Source of the DNA: Carya illinoinensis
Taxonomy: Eukaryota; Streptophyta; Magnoliopsida; Fagales; Juglandaceae
Assembly: GCF_018687715.1 (NCBI RefSeq)
Contig: NC_056762.1
Coordinates: forward strand, 34,832,864-34,896,863
Direction: 5' to 3'
DNA: 64,000 nt
Position 1 is the stretch's first letter, and every line of letters starts with the position of its first letter. Positions 24,591-41,558 of this stretch are shown one piece after another. The notes below the pieces were generated by a model. It ran no database searches. It was not told the DNA's origin and saw nothing but the letters and a program-made list of their open reading frames with translations. The position numbers and the translations under genes are program-made.

Positions 24591-26562
24591 TTCTGATCAG
24601 AACGGAGCCTCTCAGAGCCGCTCAGGTTTAGACCACTGGATCCGATGGCCGAAGAGAGAAATAGATCTGAGAAAGTGATATGCCAGCTGAGAGAGAAACA
24701 GATTGACTCTGGGGGAGGGTTATGGCTGTGGGTGTTGAAGCCTAGTCTTGAAGGAAAGGAGGTGGGTAAATGCGACGAAGCGCGTTTCGGAAGAATTGAG
24801 AATTTTTAGAATAAAATATTTAAGTAGGAGAACGTTTTGAAATTCAATAGACGTGACATGACCCGCCAGCTGTACCATATATACAGTGTCCCCTTCTCAC
24901 TGCCGTTGGATTTGCCATGAGTGCATTCCATTTTATAAATGAAAAAAAAAAAAAAAAAAAAAGTGCCGCGATCAGTTCCTTTCAGAAAAATAATAATAAT
25001 TTGTATAAAGTATTTTTAACATATAAGTAATATTGCTTACAGTTATAAAATACGTAATTTCTATATAATCATCTTAAAAAAAATGAAATTTATTATTACA
25101 AAATTAATTTTTTATATACAGTTTGGATTTTATAACAATATTTTTGGCAAAGACAACCATATAAATAAAATGTAAGATATAAAATTTTTATCTAATTTTA
25201 TTTCATCTAATTGTATCTTATTTTTAAACATAATTTAAATATAAAATTTTCAAACTAATCCTTACAATTTTTTTAAACTTTTAAATAAATAAAAATTCTA
25301 ACTAAAAAAAATATCGAGATGAAATAAGATTATTATGAATAGTAGTAAGATAGTTTGTAAATATTAGTAAAATAATTTGAATTGAGTATTTTTTAGATTT
25401 TAAAAAATGAGAAAAAAATGTGAATAAAAAATATTATAAAATTAAAATATTATTAAAATATAATTTTTTAATATTATTTTTATTTTAAAATTTGAAAATT
25501 TTAAATTGTTTTTTAATTTTTATTTAAAAATTTAAAAAAATTATAATAATTAGTTTAAAAATATTATATTTAAGTGATATTTGAGAATAATGTAAAATGA
25601 GACTAAACAAGACCATATGAGAATTTTAGAATAAATTTTTTCTCCAAACAAGCCTTAATGAATTGGCGTGATAACATTAGATAGCGAAGTTCTATTAGCT
25701 AATTTTAAAAATTAAGAATTAATATAAATTTTATAAAATTGTAAATGGACAACAAAATTTTATTTGCGAACATATAATTTTTAAAAGAGAAATAATATTT
25801 AAAAGTGTAAAATGTATAAATACTACATAATCTTTTTAATAAAAATAAGTAAATATAAAATTTACATAAAAAAATTTAATTTTTTAATAATTAAACTCAT
25901 TATTTTTTAAAATAATTATATAATATTTATACATTTTAAGACTTCACGTACCATTAATCTTTTCGAAAAGGAAGACAGTTGTGGTGATGACTTTATGGCC
26001 AAATCTAGCACCGTCCAAAAGACTCTTGACTTGGGCGTTTATGTTGGGTCAGTCATGTCATGGTACAACGTTGTCCACGCCCTACCTTTGAATGAAGAAG
26101 CTATAGTGGCTGACCATTTAATTATCTAATTAAAATTAATTTATGATAAACTAATTTTAATATATTTAAATTAAGAAAATATTATTTTATTATAAAATTA
26201 TGAAATAGTTTTAAATTAATTATAAATTAAAAATATTTTAATCATAAAGATATAAAAAATAATTTTAATTAGTATAATTATGAAAATATATAATTAGTAT
26301 AAAAATAAAAATTATGAAATAGTATAATTAAAATTCATTTTTATATGATATATTTATATACGTAACAGTTCTTAATATGTCACATTTCGACCACTACAGG
26401 ACAGCTTATTATACAATCGGTCTTTCTTTCGTACTAATGGCTTATGGTACTTGGTAAACGGATGTTACTATGGCGACAACTGTCGCTTTAAGAAACCCAA
26501 AGACTACTTCCAAAAGAGACGTTAATAACTCCGGTTTTAATTTCCCTTATTTACGCTCCAAC
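24591..26562. other. dynamin 5' leader/promoter and AT-rich spacer
   Basis: 24591-24790 is GC-richer and probably holds the 5'UTR and core promoter of the dynamin gene, although no clear TATA box is seen. 24930-25960 is very AT-rich with decayed MITE-like runs. A poly-A run of about 20 bases lies at 24942-24962. No gene is seen. Confidence 0.5.
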
Positions 26563-27262
26563 TATGGGCGTAAAAAAAAACTGATAAACCGATGGACCGG
26601 ACCGGACCGGACCGGACTAAATTAGTGACATCAGTCTGATTTTGAGGTTGGTTCGGTTCGGTATCGATTTTAGTTTTCTTAAAACTAGTCAAAATCGGTC
26701 CGGTTCTAATTTTTCTTTTTCTAAAATCGGACCGGACCGGATTGGACCGATTTATATATATATTTTAATTTTTTATATTGTATATAATATTTATATATAA
26801 TATATAACTATATATAAAATAATTTTGTACTATATGATAAATTACTAATTAATATAATATTAAATTTTAAAATTTTATATAATTTTTCTTATTGTATTAA
26901 TAGTTATAGTAATATTATATAGTGCATATTAATAGTTATATTTATACTATATCACTATATATTATAATATAATATATCATTATATTATATATTATAATAT
27001 ATCATTATAGTCTATAATACAATTATAATATACTACAATATATTATCACTATAGTATTATATATTATATTATATATATTATATAATATATAATATAGTAC
27101 ATTAAAACCGGTAAAACCGGACCGAAAACCGGTAAAACCGGAGTACCGGTTTAGGAGGGTAGCCGGTGCGTAATCGATTTTGAAAAATGCAAAACCGGTA
27201 TATACCGGTTCGATCCTAAATTTTGTTCAAAACCGGATCAAATCGGACCGGTTACACCCCTA
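26563..27262. mobile_element. hAT-type MITE, 8 bp TSD, CCGG-rich ends
   Basis: TATGGGCGTAA at the left faces TTACACCCCTA at the right. GCTCCAAC (26555-26562) and GCTTCAAC (27263-27270) form an 8 bp target duplication with one mismatch. Subterminal DNA is packed with ACCGG/CCGGT motifs on both sides of a (TA)-rich core. There is no ORF. It is the same family as 53055-53903. Confidence 0.8.
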
Positions 27263-27270
27263 GCTTCAAC

Positions 27271-28515
27271 CTTGGAGGTCGCAAATTTTACAGAGAAATA
27301 TTTAGTTATAAAGGAATTATATAAAAATAAATTTACAAACTGACGTAACCTGATGTAATACGTCAAATTATAAAATTACTTTTAGTGTAAAGTATATATA
27401 ATAGATCATATAAAATCATGTCAGTTTGTAAACTTACTTTTGTGTAATCTTTTTATACTTGTTGCAGTTCTCAACTTTAAATCCAAAGCCACCAATGAGA
27501 AACCCCATATCTAACTAAATTCCAAAATGTCCAACGGCTATTGCAATTCAAATTCATTAAGTAAACCCACCCACCCAACACTACTTCGAGTTCAAAGAAT
27601 CAAAATAATTCCACTCAACAATGCACTTTGTTTACTAAAATATCACCCTCTGTAATAAATTTTATGTATTATATTCACCGGCTCGAAAATATTATTTTTA
27701 TTTTGAGTTGATCACCCTTTAGGCTGCTCCCTCTCTTTTTGCCTATTACAATTGCCATTTGCAAAGCCTCTTATTTTCATTGCTTTTTCCCTTCAATTCG
27801 TCCCATATATAGACGAAATATAGTCAGTCGATCATCGTGCAGCCTTCACCCACCACCACACACAATTTTCATGGACTCCTCAACCCTTGTGGCATGTGTC
27901 GTTCCACCGCCACTACAGGCAACTACTCGTAAGACACCACAGGCGACTGTTTCTCTCATCTTAAAAAAATTGTTCATCTAATCTAAGACAGAGGACTGCT
28001 TAATGGCATTCACTTACCTGTTCTTAGAAGATCAAAAGCTGTACTATGAATGAATTAGGAAAGTCGTACCCGTAATTTTTCTAATGTAAACTTGTATTTG
28101 AATTGTAATTGTTATTGTAATATACACCGGTCTAAAAGGCTGCAAGCCCTCCTTCAAAGTGCATGCAAAATGTTCATGAACTTGAAGATTGGGATTGTAG
28201 CAGACATATATGAGTGATTCAAGTCCCACAAATTTTTGAGGGGGAAACCTAATAGAACCTTTATGATGATGGAATAAATAAAACAAGAAGAACTTGGCTA
28301 GTAACCTATGACGCCACTGATTATCAGCTTAAAAGTCCAACAAAATTCAGCTATACCCTTCTTTAAAAATAAAAATAAATAAATAAAAATAAATAAATAA
28401 ATAAATAAAAGACGGTTTCCTGTAATTTAAAATTTAGCTACACCTATTCTCAGAAGGCTACAAAAGCATGACACCACCGGCAACATGTAACCTTTAAACG
28501 GATATTAACGACGTG
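27271..28515. other. intergenic spacer and epimerase 3' region
   Basis: AT-rich spacer. A tetranucleotide-like AAAT tract lies at about 28376-28410. The last few hundred bases are probably the 3'UTR of the epimerase gene. An 80-codon plus-strand frame at 27739 has no recognisable features and is not called. Confidence 0.5.
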
Positions 28516-33443
<4,928 letters not shown>

Positions 33444-33540
33444 GGCGATTCAAAGCGTTACGAAAGGCAATACGGTAACAACGAAGCTCGCAACGGAACG
33501 AGTTTCGGTTACAACAGGAACACGAAAAGGATGAGGAGGT

Positions 33541-33553
33541 TGCTATTTATAGG
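33541..33553 (-). promoter_or_regulatory. TATA box of the epimerase gene
   Basis: The reverse strand reads CCTATAAATAGCA about 100 bp upstream of the epimerase ATG at 33443. This is a near-perfect plant TATA box and predicts a 5'UTR of roughly 70 nt. Confidence 0.7.
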
Positions 33554-34903
33554 AATTGACTGCTTTTGTTATTGCCAGGATTGCCGTTTCTTAAATAACA
33601 ACACATTAAATGCTGAAAATTTAAGGAATTTAATTAAGAAAAACTCAAAAAACTAATAAAAAATGGGATTATTATTTTGTTTATTTGATAACACAAAACT
33701 TTATTTAAATGAAAATAATGTTATACTCGTAACATAAGATTCACGTAAAATTATTTATGTGATATTTTGCCCGACAACATTAGTGCAATATTGACATAAA
33801 TTCATGCATGTGACATATATATATATATATATATATATTTACAAGGATAAATCTATATACCCCGTTTTAATGTCATTACTACGCATTATTAAAAATAAAA
33901 AATTATTTAAAAGAGATAAAAAAAAAAGTCTCACATTTTATATAATAGATGATAATATTTAGTAAATAATCTTATTATAGTTAAGAATTCTGCTATATAC
34001 AAATTTTAATCTGGTAAGTATTTTAGTCTGAATTAAACACTTGATTTGAATTTTGTAATGTAAATAATTTTTAGAAATCATCATATCTAAATAATTTTTA
34101 AATTATGGGACGTACATTTGTAAAGAATTTCCTTATGTAAATCAGAATTTTGTAATATATATATATATATATATATATTTAAAAATGTAATGTATTGGTT
34201 TTAATGATCAGAGAGTTCCGCACGCATGGCTCGCAAATAATGATATATAGTATATACGCACCGACGAATATTAAAACATGAATTGTCTGTCAGCCAGCCG
34301 TCAATTCATTCGTGACCACGCAAGAATCATAATGCCCCACTTATTGACATGGCCATAAATACATGCACAATTATTTTTATATGATTTTATATTAAAATAA
34401 AATAAGTATATAGAATGATGTTAAATAAATATTCTTTATTTAAAATATAATTATATAAAAATTGTAAAAAATAATTATAAATATATCATTTTTAAATTAT
34501 TAATAAATTTATAAATTAATATAATTTGATATTATACGTTAAATTATAAAGTGAATGACGTTAACTTATAAATTTATTTGTATAAAATATTTTATTACGG
34601 TAATATTTGTCATAAATATTAGATAAAATGGGAACAGATCTGAGTTTTACTTCCAATAATATATATATTCTCAATTGGAAAGTGAAATACGTATGGGAAA
34701 GTAATAAAGGAAGAAAAGCCACTTTCCATCCTTTGTAGTGAACGTCGTTAACACGGAAGGGGAAAAGGGTACCGCTTTCGTGAATGCTCCGCCCAAAAAG
34801 TTCGCCGTCCAAGCAACGGATTCCAGTGTTTTCTGTTTTAATTAGAGAAAACAATATTTGATCTCTAATATTTAGACAGCGTTGCGTAAGCAAAATATTG
34901 CAT

Positions 34904-35107
34904 GGGTCGTTTGGTCACGCAATTCTTGTAAAATAAGATTATATATTTTATTAAAAATTAAATAATATATTATTATAATATTAATTTTTAATATTAATCT
35001 TATTTTAAGATTTAAAAAAGTTAAATTTTTTATTATATTTTATGTAAAAATTTAAAAAAAATTATAATAATTATATGAAATGAGATAATTTAATTTTGTA
35101 TAACTAA
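34904..35107. mobile_element. AT-rich MITE, GTTTGG family
   Basis: Left end GGGTCGTTTGGTCACGCAA. The right end is degraded (TTTTGTATAACTAAA). The core phrases TTTATTATATTTTATGTAAAA and GAAATGAGATAA match the better preserved copy at 21332. Limits are approximate. Confidence 0.45.
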
Positions 35108-35479
35108 ATTTTATATTGAATATTGATAGCATATTTTATGAGAACTGTGGGCCGGAAGTGGTTTTGAGAGTTTCCAACAATAAATGTAAAATATATATAT
35201 TTTTATTTTATGTGTTTTTTAAAATATCTTTTAAATCACTCTTAATATTTTAAAAATATTCATAAATTCATTAAATAACATTTCTTTAACTATTAAATAA
35301 AAATAAAAACAAAAAAACAAATCGGTAGAAATTCTCAAGAAAATTCATCGGTGGCTTTAGCATTTTTCATATTTGATTGTACCTTAGAGCTGTAACTCAT
35401 GTGACATGTACATCTCTTTATAATAGTAAAGACAATAAAGAGTTATAAATTAATGTTCACGAGTACAAAAATTGTGGAC

Positions 35480-36010
35480 ATAATTGTTATATATATATAT
35501 TTGATTAGCAAACATTACATACACATTTTATGAGTCATAACAATGCTGATGATAGACGACGGAACATCCTCCATCCAAACACTATCTGTGATAAAGCAAA
35601 CTTGGCTCAACTGTGAGCCACAACATTTGCTTCCCTATATATAAAATTAGCTCTCTGGTTACAATAATGAGTATTTTGTTGTCTGAAATAAGAGTTTTGT
35701 TACATATAAGAAAAGTCACGTATTAATTTATGTATTAATATTAATTATTTCATATTCAAATTTTAAATTGATATTATTTTTAATAAAATCTATTTTTTAA
35801 TCAATCACATTAAATTGGTACACATATTAATGCACAGTTATATTTACAATTAGATTTTTCCCTACAATAACCAGTCCATACTTTGTCCAATTCTCTTCCA
35901 ATCCATTAGTTAGCTTGAATGATATTCTTGGCATCTCCATCTCAGCGCATAATTCCATAGCCCTTCTTAGAAGATAAGCTTAAGCAACATCTGCCACTCA
36001 TCAAAAAGTT
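35480..36010 (-). mobile_element. LINE relic, RNase H-like C-terminus
   Basis: Minus-strand frames read EAYLLRRAMELCAEMEMPRI and, after an AT-rich interruption (about 35690-35860), REANVVAHS*AKFALSQIVF. These resemble the RVT_3 RNase H end of plant LINE ORF2. It is short and broken by stops. Confidence 0.5.
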
Positions 36011-37405
36011 ATATAGAAATGAGTTATGTTATGCACAGTTATGAAGTGTGCAGATATTATAAAATTATTTTAAAAAAGAGTAAGATCTACTATTCAAATT
36101 TTTTTCCATGTGAATCTTATATTTACTCATTTTTAAAAGAATTACACGACACTTACGCATTTCTAATTAAATTATTAAGAATTTCTCGTCTTATCTCCAT
36201 TGCCAAACAAGCTCATGTAACAATGGAATCTTGATACACATATAACATAATGTATTTTAATCCAATCTATTACTTTTTCATATGTTAATAGTGCAAATCA
36301 AAGCTTAAAAAAATTGTTCAATTCAGTTCAATTCAAATTTGGTAAGAAATTGAACTAATTTTAGTGAATTTTTTAAATTATTCTTTGAATCGCCCCAATC
36401 GCCCGATTCAAAATTGTATTTATTTTTATGTTATCTAACAACTAAGTTTTATTTTTATTTTTGTTATTGTACAAATATATGATAGAACTAAATATATATT
36501 AAAACTTTCTTTATTGTATTCAATAAGAATCGCATTAAAACTTGAAGATAATAAATGTAGTTCATTATTTTATTTAGTTAAATAAATAAATCAGGAGACG
36601 AATTAGTATTTTATATTAAATTTATGGTTGGGCATAAAATATTACATTTGCAACGTGCTTATAGTTTAATGGTCTTTATTTTCTTGATATTCATATATGA
36701 GGAAAAATGATGTGAACAATTAAGATTAAATATATAAATTACATATTTACTAAAATTATTTAGACTTATATAATATTTTTATTGAAACTATAGTCAATGA
36801 ATTTATATTTTATATTCTTTTGTACATTATATAAAATGTTTAAATTGCATTCTATGGAATTTTTAATAATTTTATTTTTATTAACATTCAAATAACCGAT
36901 TTAAAATTATCATGAATTATTCGATTTATTAAATTGGTCATATCCCGATTTTGATTTTTCGAATAAGAAAAAGTCTAATCTAATTTGTGAAGGGAGCTGA
37001 AAGTTATACCTTAGCACATATTTGTCATTTTATCGAGGTAGGATATTGTTGGGGTGACTACCAAATATGTTTACTAAATATATTAACTAGTACAAATGAT
37101 TTTCTTTTAAAATTTATTTATTTATTTATTTATTTTTAATCATTTTTTAAACATACTTAACCATTAAAAATAAAAATAAAATATAAATTCAATAAATATG
37201 TAATAAGATGATATGAGTTAACATAAAAGTTGAAAGTCGAATAAGATATTGTTATAATATATTTTTTTAATATTATTTTTATTTTAAGATTTGAAAAGGT
37301 TGGATTGTTTATTTTATTTTGTGTGAAAATTTAATAAAATTATAATGATTAGATGAGAATGGTTGAGAAAACAAACGAGGCCTTATTAGTCACTTCTTTA
37401 ACTAT

Positions 37406-37798
37406 TGTTAGAAATACTAGATCAAAGTACACAGCAGAGACGATATTACGTCGTCGAAAATATCTTGGATCTAGTGCGGTTGCTCCATGGATTCTCTGGC
37501 ATTGTTGTTTATCCAAAATCGTTTTATCGATGGTAGAGTGTGTTACATGATAATACTAGAGCAACATTCACAAATTCCACAGCCTAAATGCCGAACTATA
37601 GAGAACCATTTGAGATAGAGAACTCGTTTGTAATCCACATACCTCATCCACATGGGGGAGGGCCTATGTAAATAGCCCCTCTAGTGTAACCCCATGGCTG
37701 GCCATTAAGGGCTAGTCATCAAGTCTCATGAAGTGAGCCACTTCATAACCCCCAATAGAAGGTGAAGGGGTGCCCACTATGGGTGCCCCTTTGTTACA
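37406..37798 (-). repeat. 3' LTR of the outer element
   Basis: 393 bp. It begins TGTTAGAAATACTAGATC and ends TTTGTTACA in plus orientation. It aligns along its length with 54585-54955 with many substitutions and small indels. A purine stretch (GTGAGAGA on the minus strand) lies just inside it, as a weak polypurine tract. Confidence 0.88.
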
Positions 37799-38556
37799 TC
37801 TCTCACTCGTACATAGTAGACAAGACCCTAGGTCTGTATATCTCAATATGTTCTCAATCTAGTTTATACTAGCAAATAGCCCGTGCAACCATCGAGCACA
37901 ACTGTAAAAGAAAAATGGGAGCATTATACCAAATCTCTTTGAAAGAAGACTGGCATAGCAACATCCCTGAAAGTGTCTCGTTATGCCCCTACTTATTTGG
38001 TCACATTAGACTAAGCATCCCTAATCTATCTCGAGTCCAAATGACTCAGAGTAATGCTCAATCTCTATAAGACATAATGTACTCACAATTACATCGCAAC
38101 TCCTAAGAAGTAACATAACTTGTCGGCAGTGAGTACACACCATTATCGATGTGTTACCAAGTAGTCTTTCCTTTGCCCTTATGTCATTCAGTTTCAGTTC
38201 AGTCGTTTTCCCAGCAATGTCTTTTTATATTGCATCATTCATGGCCATACATAACATGCCAAATTAGCTAACACTAAAACATCAATCTTGTGACATAGTC
38301 AAAGGTCTCCTAAGGACAAAAATAAATTAAGGTCGTCAATTATGACCTTCAGGACTCACACGATAAGAAAACAGGAATCCATTCACTCACCTCTACTGTT
38401 GATCGCTAAAGCACATGTAGTATGAAATACATGTTACTGTGGAATTTTCTTTCCAAAGGAAGAGCGTATATCTTATCTCAATACACCATACAAATCTTAT
38501 TGTAGTCGCTATCTCAGCGCCTAACTCGAGTCCCTCCATTTGCTCGCTATCCAAAA

Positions 38557-39894
38557 TGTTGCCCAGATGACTAACACAAGAGGGGGGGTGAATTGAGTTG
38601 TATAAAAAAAATAACAATTATAAATCAAATATATAACATAAAATATAAACAAAATATAAAATAACAATAAATATAAAGAGTAAGGGTAAGAGAGAAGCAA
38701 ACTCAGTATGTTAACGAGGTTCGGCCCCACTGCCTACGTCCTCGCCTCAAGCTACCCCTTGAGGATTCCCAAATTCACTATTCAACCTCCTTCAGGTGGA
38801 GATAGAAACCTATTACACCTTTGAACAATACCGCTACAAAGGATCCGTGTAGAACACCCTCTACACTTGCAATCACCTTACACGTGGTGATTCAACTATT
38901 CCCCGTGTAGAATACTTTCTACACACACAAGGGTTATACACACCCTTTTTTTGATACAAGAGCTGATAGTGGAAGGTTATCAGAAAACACTCCTCAATGA
39001 GTGAAATAAGAACAATACAGTGTAAACTATATCTCTCAAAATGAACAAGGATTAAGGCTCAATACTTAGAGAAGAGAGAATGAAAGCTTTGAATGAATGT
39101 TGTATGCTCTTGGTGTTGTGAATGTGAAGCTCTCAATTGATCTATTTATAGGCATATGAGACTTCATATTCAAATTTAAAAAGATTCACATGTCAAAGAC
39201 AACATCATTCACTTTTTCAAAAAATTCAAATAAAATGTTCTTCTTTTTCAATTGTCAAAGACAACATCATTCATTTTTTCAAAGAATTCAAATAAAAGGT
39301 TCTTCTTTTTTAATTGTCAAAGACAACATCATTAACTTTTTCAAAAAAATCAAACTTAATCTTTTACTTTTGGCATATGACAAAATGAGCACACTTTCAT
39401 TTTCAAAAAATTCAAACCTAATCTTTTACTTTTTGTATAAGTCTAAAAAAGCATCAACCACTTTTGAAAATATTCAAATAAAACATGCACATGTGAAAGA
39501 TGACAATCAATCATCTTTAATATTTTCAAAATTCAACCCTTTAATCAAGGCATGCACATGCAAAAGATGACAATCAATCATCTTTCAAAATTTTCAAATT
39601 TAATTTTCAAAAATATTCATGCACATGTGGAAAATGTATTTTAATGCTTTATGATAAAATATTAATTTTGAGCATTAATCTTAATTTCGAATTTTGAAGA
39701 TATTTACAACATTACTCTATAATTTTAATGTGAACTTGTTCATTTCTTGCTCATGCTTGTTTCCTTGATGTGCTTGACTCCATTGTGTAGACAACTTGAG
39801 CTTGAGACTTCTTTATTCTTTGAATTCATTTGTTATCATCAAAATCCATGTGTAGATTTATAATCACATGAAACTTGAAACCTTGAGTTCAACA
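38557..39894 (-). repeat. 3' LTR of the copia element
   Basis: 1338 bp, same length as the 5' LTR. It includes an internal minisatellite (about 39190-39480) whose roughly 62 bp units start near GTCAAAGACAACATCATT. Apparent ORFs of 126 codons inside each LTR are a by-product of these repeats. Confidence 0.93.
39190..39480. repeat. minisatellite inside the 3' LTR
   Basis: Three clear units of about 62 bp (each with GTCAAAGACAACATCATT, TTTTTCAAA and TTCTTCTTTTT blocks) followed by two more diverged units. The same array is in the other LTR at about 46294-46585. Confidence 0.8.
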
Positions 39895-39908
39895 ATCTCC
39901 CCCTTTTT
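39895..39908 (-). other. polypurine tract of the copia element
   Basis: The minus strand reads AAAAAGGGGGAGAT immediately before the 3' LTR, the expected plus-strand primer site. Two further GGGGGAG tracts lie at about 39957-39966 and 40065-40080. Repeated tracts of this kind are described for Sireviruses. Confidence 0.85.
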
Positions 39909-40279
39909 GATGATGACAAATATTTGATAGAACTTGAAACCTGTATTAATACTTAAGCTCCCCCTGAAAATATGCGTTAGTTTTTCAAGCAAAAGTATAA
40001 ATATAATTCCAAGCATATATAACAAGTTTAGCAATTTAAACAATGTTAATGTTCTAATCTAAAACTTCTCCCCCTTTTGGCATCATTAAAAAGGATCGGC
40101 AGCAAATAAATGGACTAAAGAAAACGATGCGTTTAATAGTCACTGTAGATAGTTGAAAAATGGAGCCGTCCGTGACCCGACAAGTGCTGCAAAGCCTCGA
40201 GGTCTAACTCTATGAATTTAATACGGCTGAAGATTTAAACAATCGCCTGATGTTGTTGACAAACGGGATTGAAGGCTCT

Positions 40280-40290
40280 GAGTTTCTATA
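40280..40290 (+). promoter_or_regulatory. TATA-like box before antisense ORF 1
   Basis: TTTCTATAAAAAA lies about 90 bp before the ATG at 40374, on the strand opposite to the copia element. It is called on motif and spacing; the similar arrangement before the second ORF adds weight. Confidence 0.45.
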
Positions 40291-40373
40291 AAAAAAAATG
40301 ATCATTTTCATCTATCGGATGCCAAAAAAATAATCGTTTCTTGACCTGAGTTCTGTTTTTCCACAACGATAGA

Positions 40374-40826
40374 ATGGCTGAGCAATTCTCTTCCACTAAT
40401 GTTCCAGACTTGAATTAGGAACCATTGACGCATCAATCATCAATCTTCTCTCCTGAGGCCGTCAATACCATGATAGGAGCAGTGAACCGTTTTTCTAGTA
40501 AGGCTGATTCTGAGATTATTGCAGAATCAAGAATGCTCAGTAGTCAATATGTTGCCTCTGTTACGATCTTGTCTCGAAGGTTAATGGCGAGGGTGAGTGA
40601 GATTGATCATCTTAACATGCAAATATCTGAGTTACGACAGAAACTTGCTAATAAGGATAGTGAGAATAAAAGGCTAAAGCAAGAAAACCAAGAGTTGAAA
40701 AAATTTGCAGAGTGGTATGCTCATGATCTGCAACCACGAATAGAGGAGCTGGAACGAGAAAGGGTTCAGATACAAGGTCAACATCGGCAGATAACAGCAG
40801 AGGTTCACCGTTTACTAGAAAAATAG
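40374..40826 (+). pseudogene. antisense coiled-coil ORF 1 inside the copia element
   Basis: An ATG at 40374 opens MAEQFSSTNVPDLN, a TAG follows at 40416-40418, and the same frame then stays open for 135 codons to TAG at 40824. The long part has an N-terminal segment (EAVNTMIGAVNRF...) followed by a heptad-rich stretch (ISELRQKLANKDSENKRLKQ onward), probably coiled coil, lysine- and glutamate-rich. I recognise no enzyme domain. It is encoded on the strand opposite to gag-pol, between pol and the 3' LTR. It resembles the next ORF in layout and sequence, which argues against a chance frame. The single early stop suggests it is lightly decayed here, unless translation starts downstream at another codon. 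Confidence 0.6.
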
Positions 40827-40954
40827 GGACAATCTACTGTTAATCTCGCTGGGTTAGTAAGAAAACTTTTGACAATATGTGTCCAGCATATCTTGTATTT
40901 CTTTTGACTAAATAAGATTTGAAGAGAAAATAGTTTGTCTTATTCTTTATGCTA

Positions 40955-40963
40955 TCTCTATAA
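40955..40963 (+). promoter_or_regulatory. TATA-like box before antisense ORF 2
   Basis: CTCTATAAAATCAG lies about 115 bp before the ATG at 41073. It is a good plant TATA match, followed by a C/T-rich leader. Confidence 0.5.
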
Positions 40964-41072
40964 AATCAGTCCTGAAGTTCATTCAATCCGCATCAAATTT
41001 TCATCTCATCTCTATAACTCATCTGCATTCCTTCAGCATTCTCGTTTTAAGCCTTCTATTTTTTTTTTCTCA

Positions 41073-41510
41073 ATGGCTCATTCTTCTAACATTTCTCTAG
41101 ATCCATCCATGAGGCATTCTGTATCTCAACCTCCTGTCCTTTCTGCAGCTGCCATTGGTGCCATGTTGCAGCAAGAGAATAATAATCTGACTAATAAGTC
41201 AGATTCTGATGCTATTTATGACTTGGTGAGTCTTGGGACTCGCTACTCTTCCTCTATTGTTGCTTTTTCTCAGCGGCTACAAGCCAAAAATCATGAAGTT
41301 GAAAGGCTCAAAGAACAAATTGTTGTACTTCAACGAATTGTTCAAGAGTCTCATACAAGGGAAGGAATCATTCGGCAGAAGAATAAAAAGTTAAAATCTT
41401 TATTAGATTCTTCATTTCGCTTGCCGGTTCCCATGAATAAGAATGACATGATATTGTATAAAGAGAATGAGCGTCTCAAACATGAGGCTAAGAATCTCAA
41501 GTTTATGTAA
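41073..41510 (+). CDS. antisense coiled-coil ORF 2 inside the copia element
   Basis: 145 codons from ATG 41073 (MAHSSNISLDPSM) to TAA at 41508. The frame is open further upstream, to 40935, but this ATG follows a TATA box and leader and lines up with the start of the first antisense ORF, so it is preferred. An alanine/isoleucine-rich segment (LSAAAIGAMLQQE) comes first, then RYSSSIVAFSQRL, then a predicted coiled coil (KNHEVERLKEQIVVLQRIVQ). The corresponding parts of ORF 1 are SQYVASVTILSRRL and ISELRQKL, so the two are diverged duplicates. No known domain is recognised. It ends 49 bp short of the pol stop codon, in convergent orientation. It could be a captured host gene or an additional ORF of the element. 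Confidence 0.6.
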   Translation: MAHSSNISLDPSMRHSVSQPPVLSAAAIGAMLQQENNNLTNKSDSDAIYDLVSLGTRYSSSIVAFSQRLQAKNHEVERLKEQIVVLQRIVQESHTREGIIRQKNKKLKSLLDSSFRLPVPMNKNDMILYKENERLKHEAKNLKFM

Positions 41511-41558
41511 AAGTATTTAAAAAATCTATCTCTATTTTTATTGACTCTGGCCTATCTT

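Larger units (their letters stand above)
33554..37400. other. AT-rich intergenic region with repeat relics
   Basis: Holds (AT)n tracts at about 33813-33838 and 34157-34178, a MITE at 34904-35107, a LINE relic at 35480-36010 and a MITE end at about 37230-37383. I see no gene in it. Confidence 0.55.

Noticed and set aside
27739..27981. 80-codon plus-strand ORF downstream of the epimerase gene
   Set aside because: No recognisable domain, no support from codon use or neighbours.
39190..39480. Regular repeats resembling a CRISPR array
   Set aside because: The units are contiguous, without unique spacers, and lie in an LTR of a plant nuclear genome.
39190..39570. 126-codon plus-strand ORF, repeated at 46294-46674
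   Set aside because: It lies wholly inside the copia LTRs, and its frame is produced by the internal minisatellite, without any protein-like feature.
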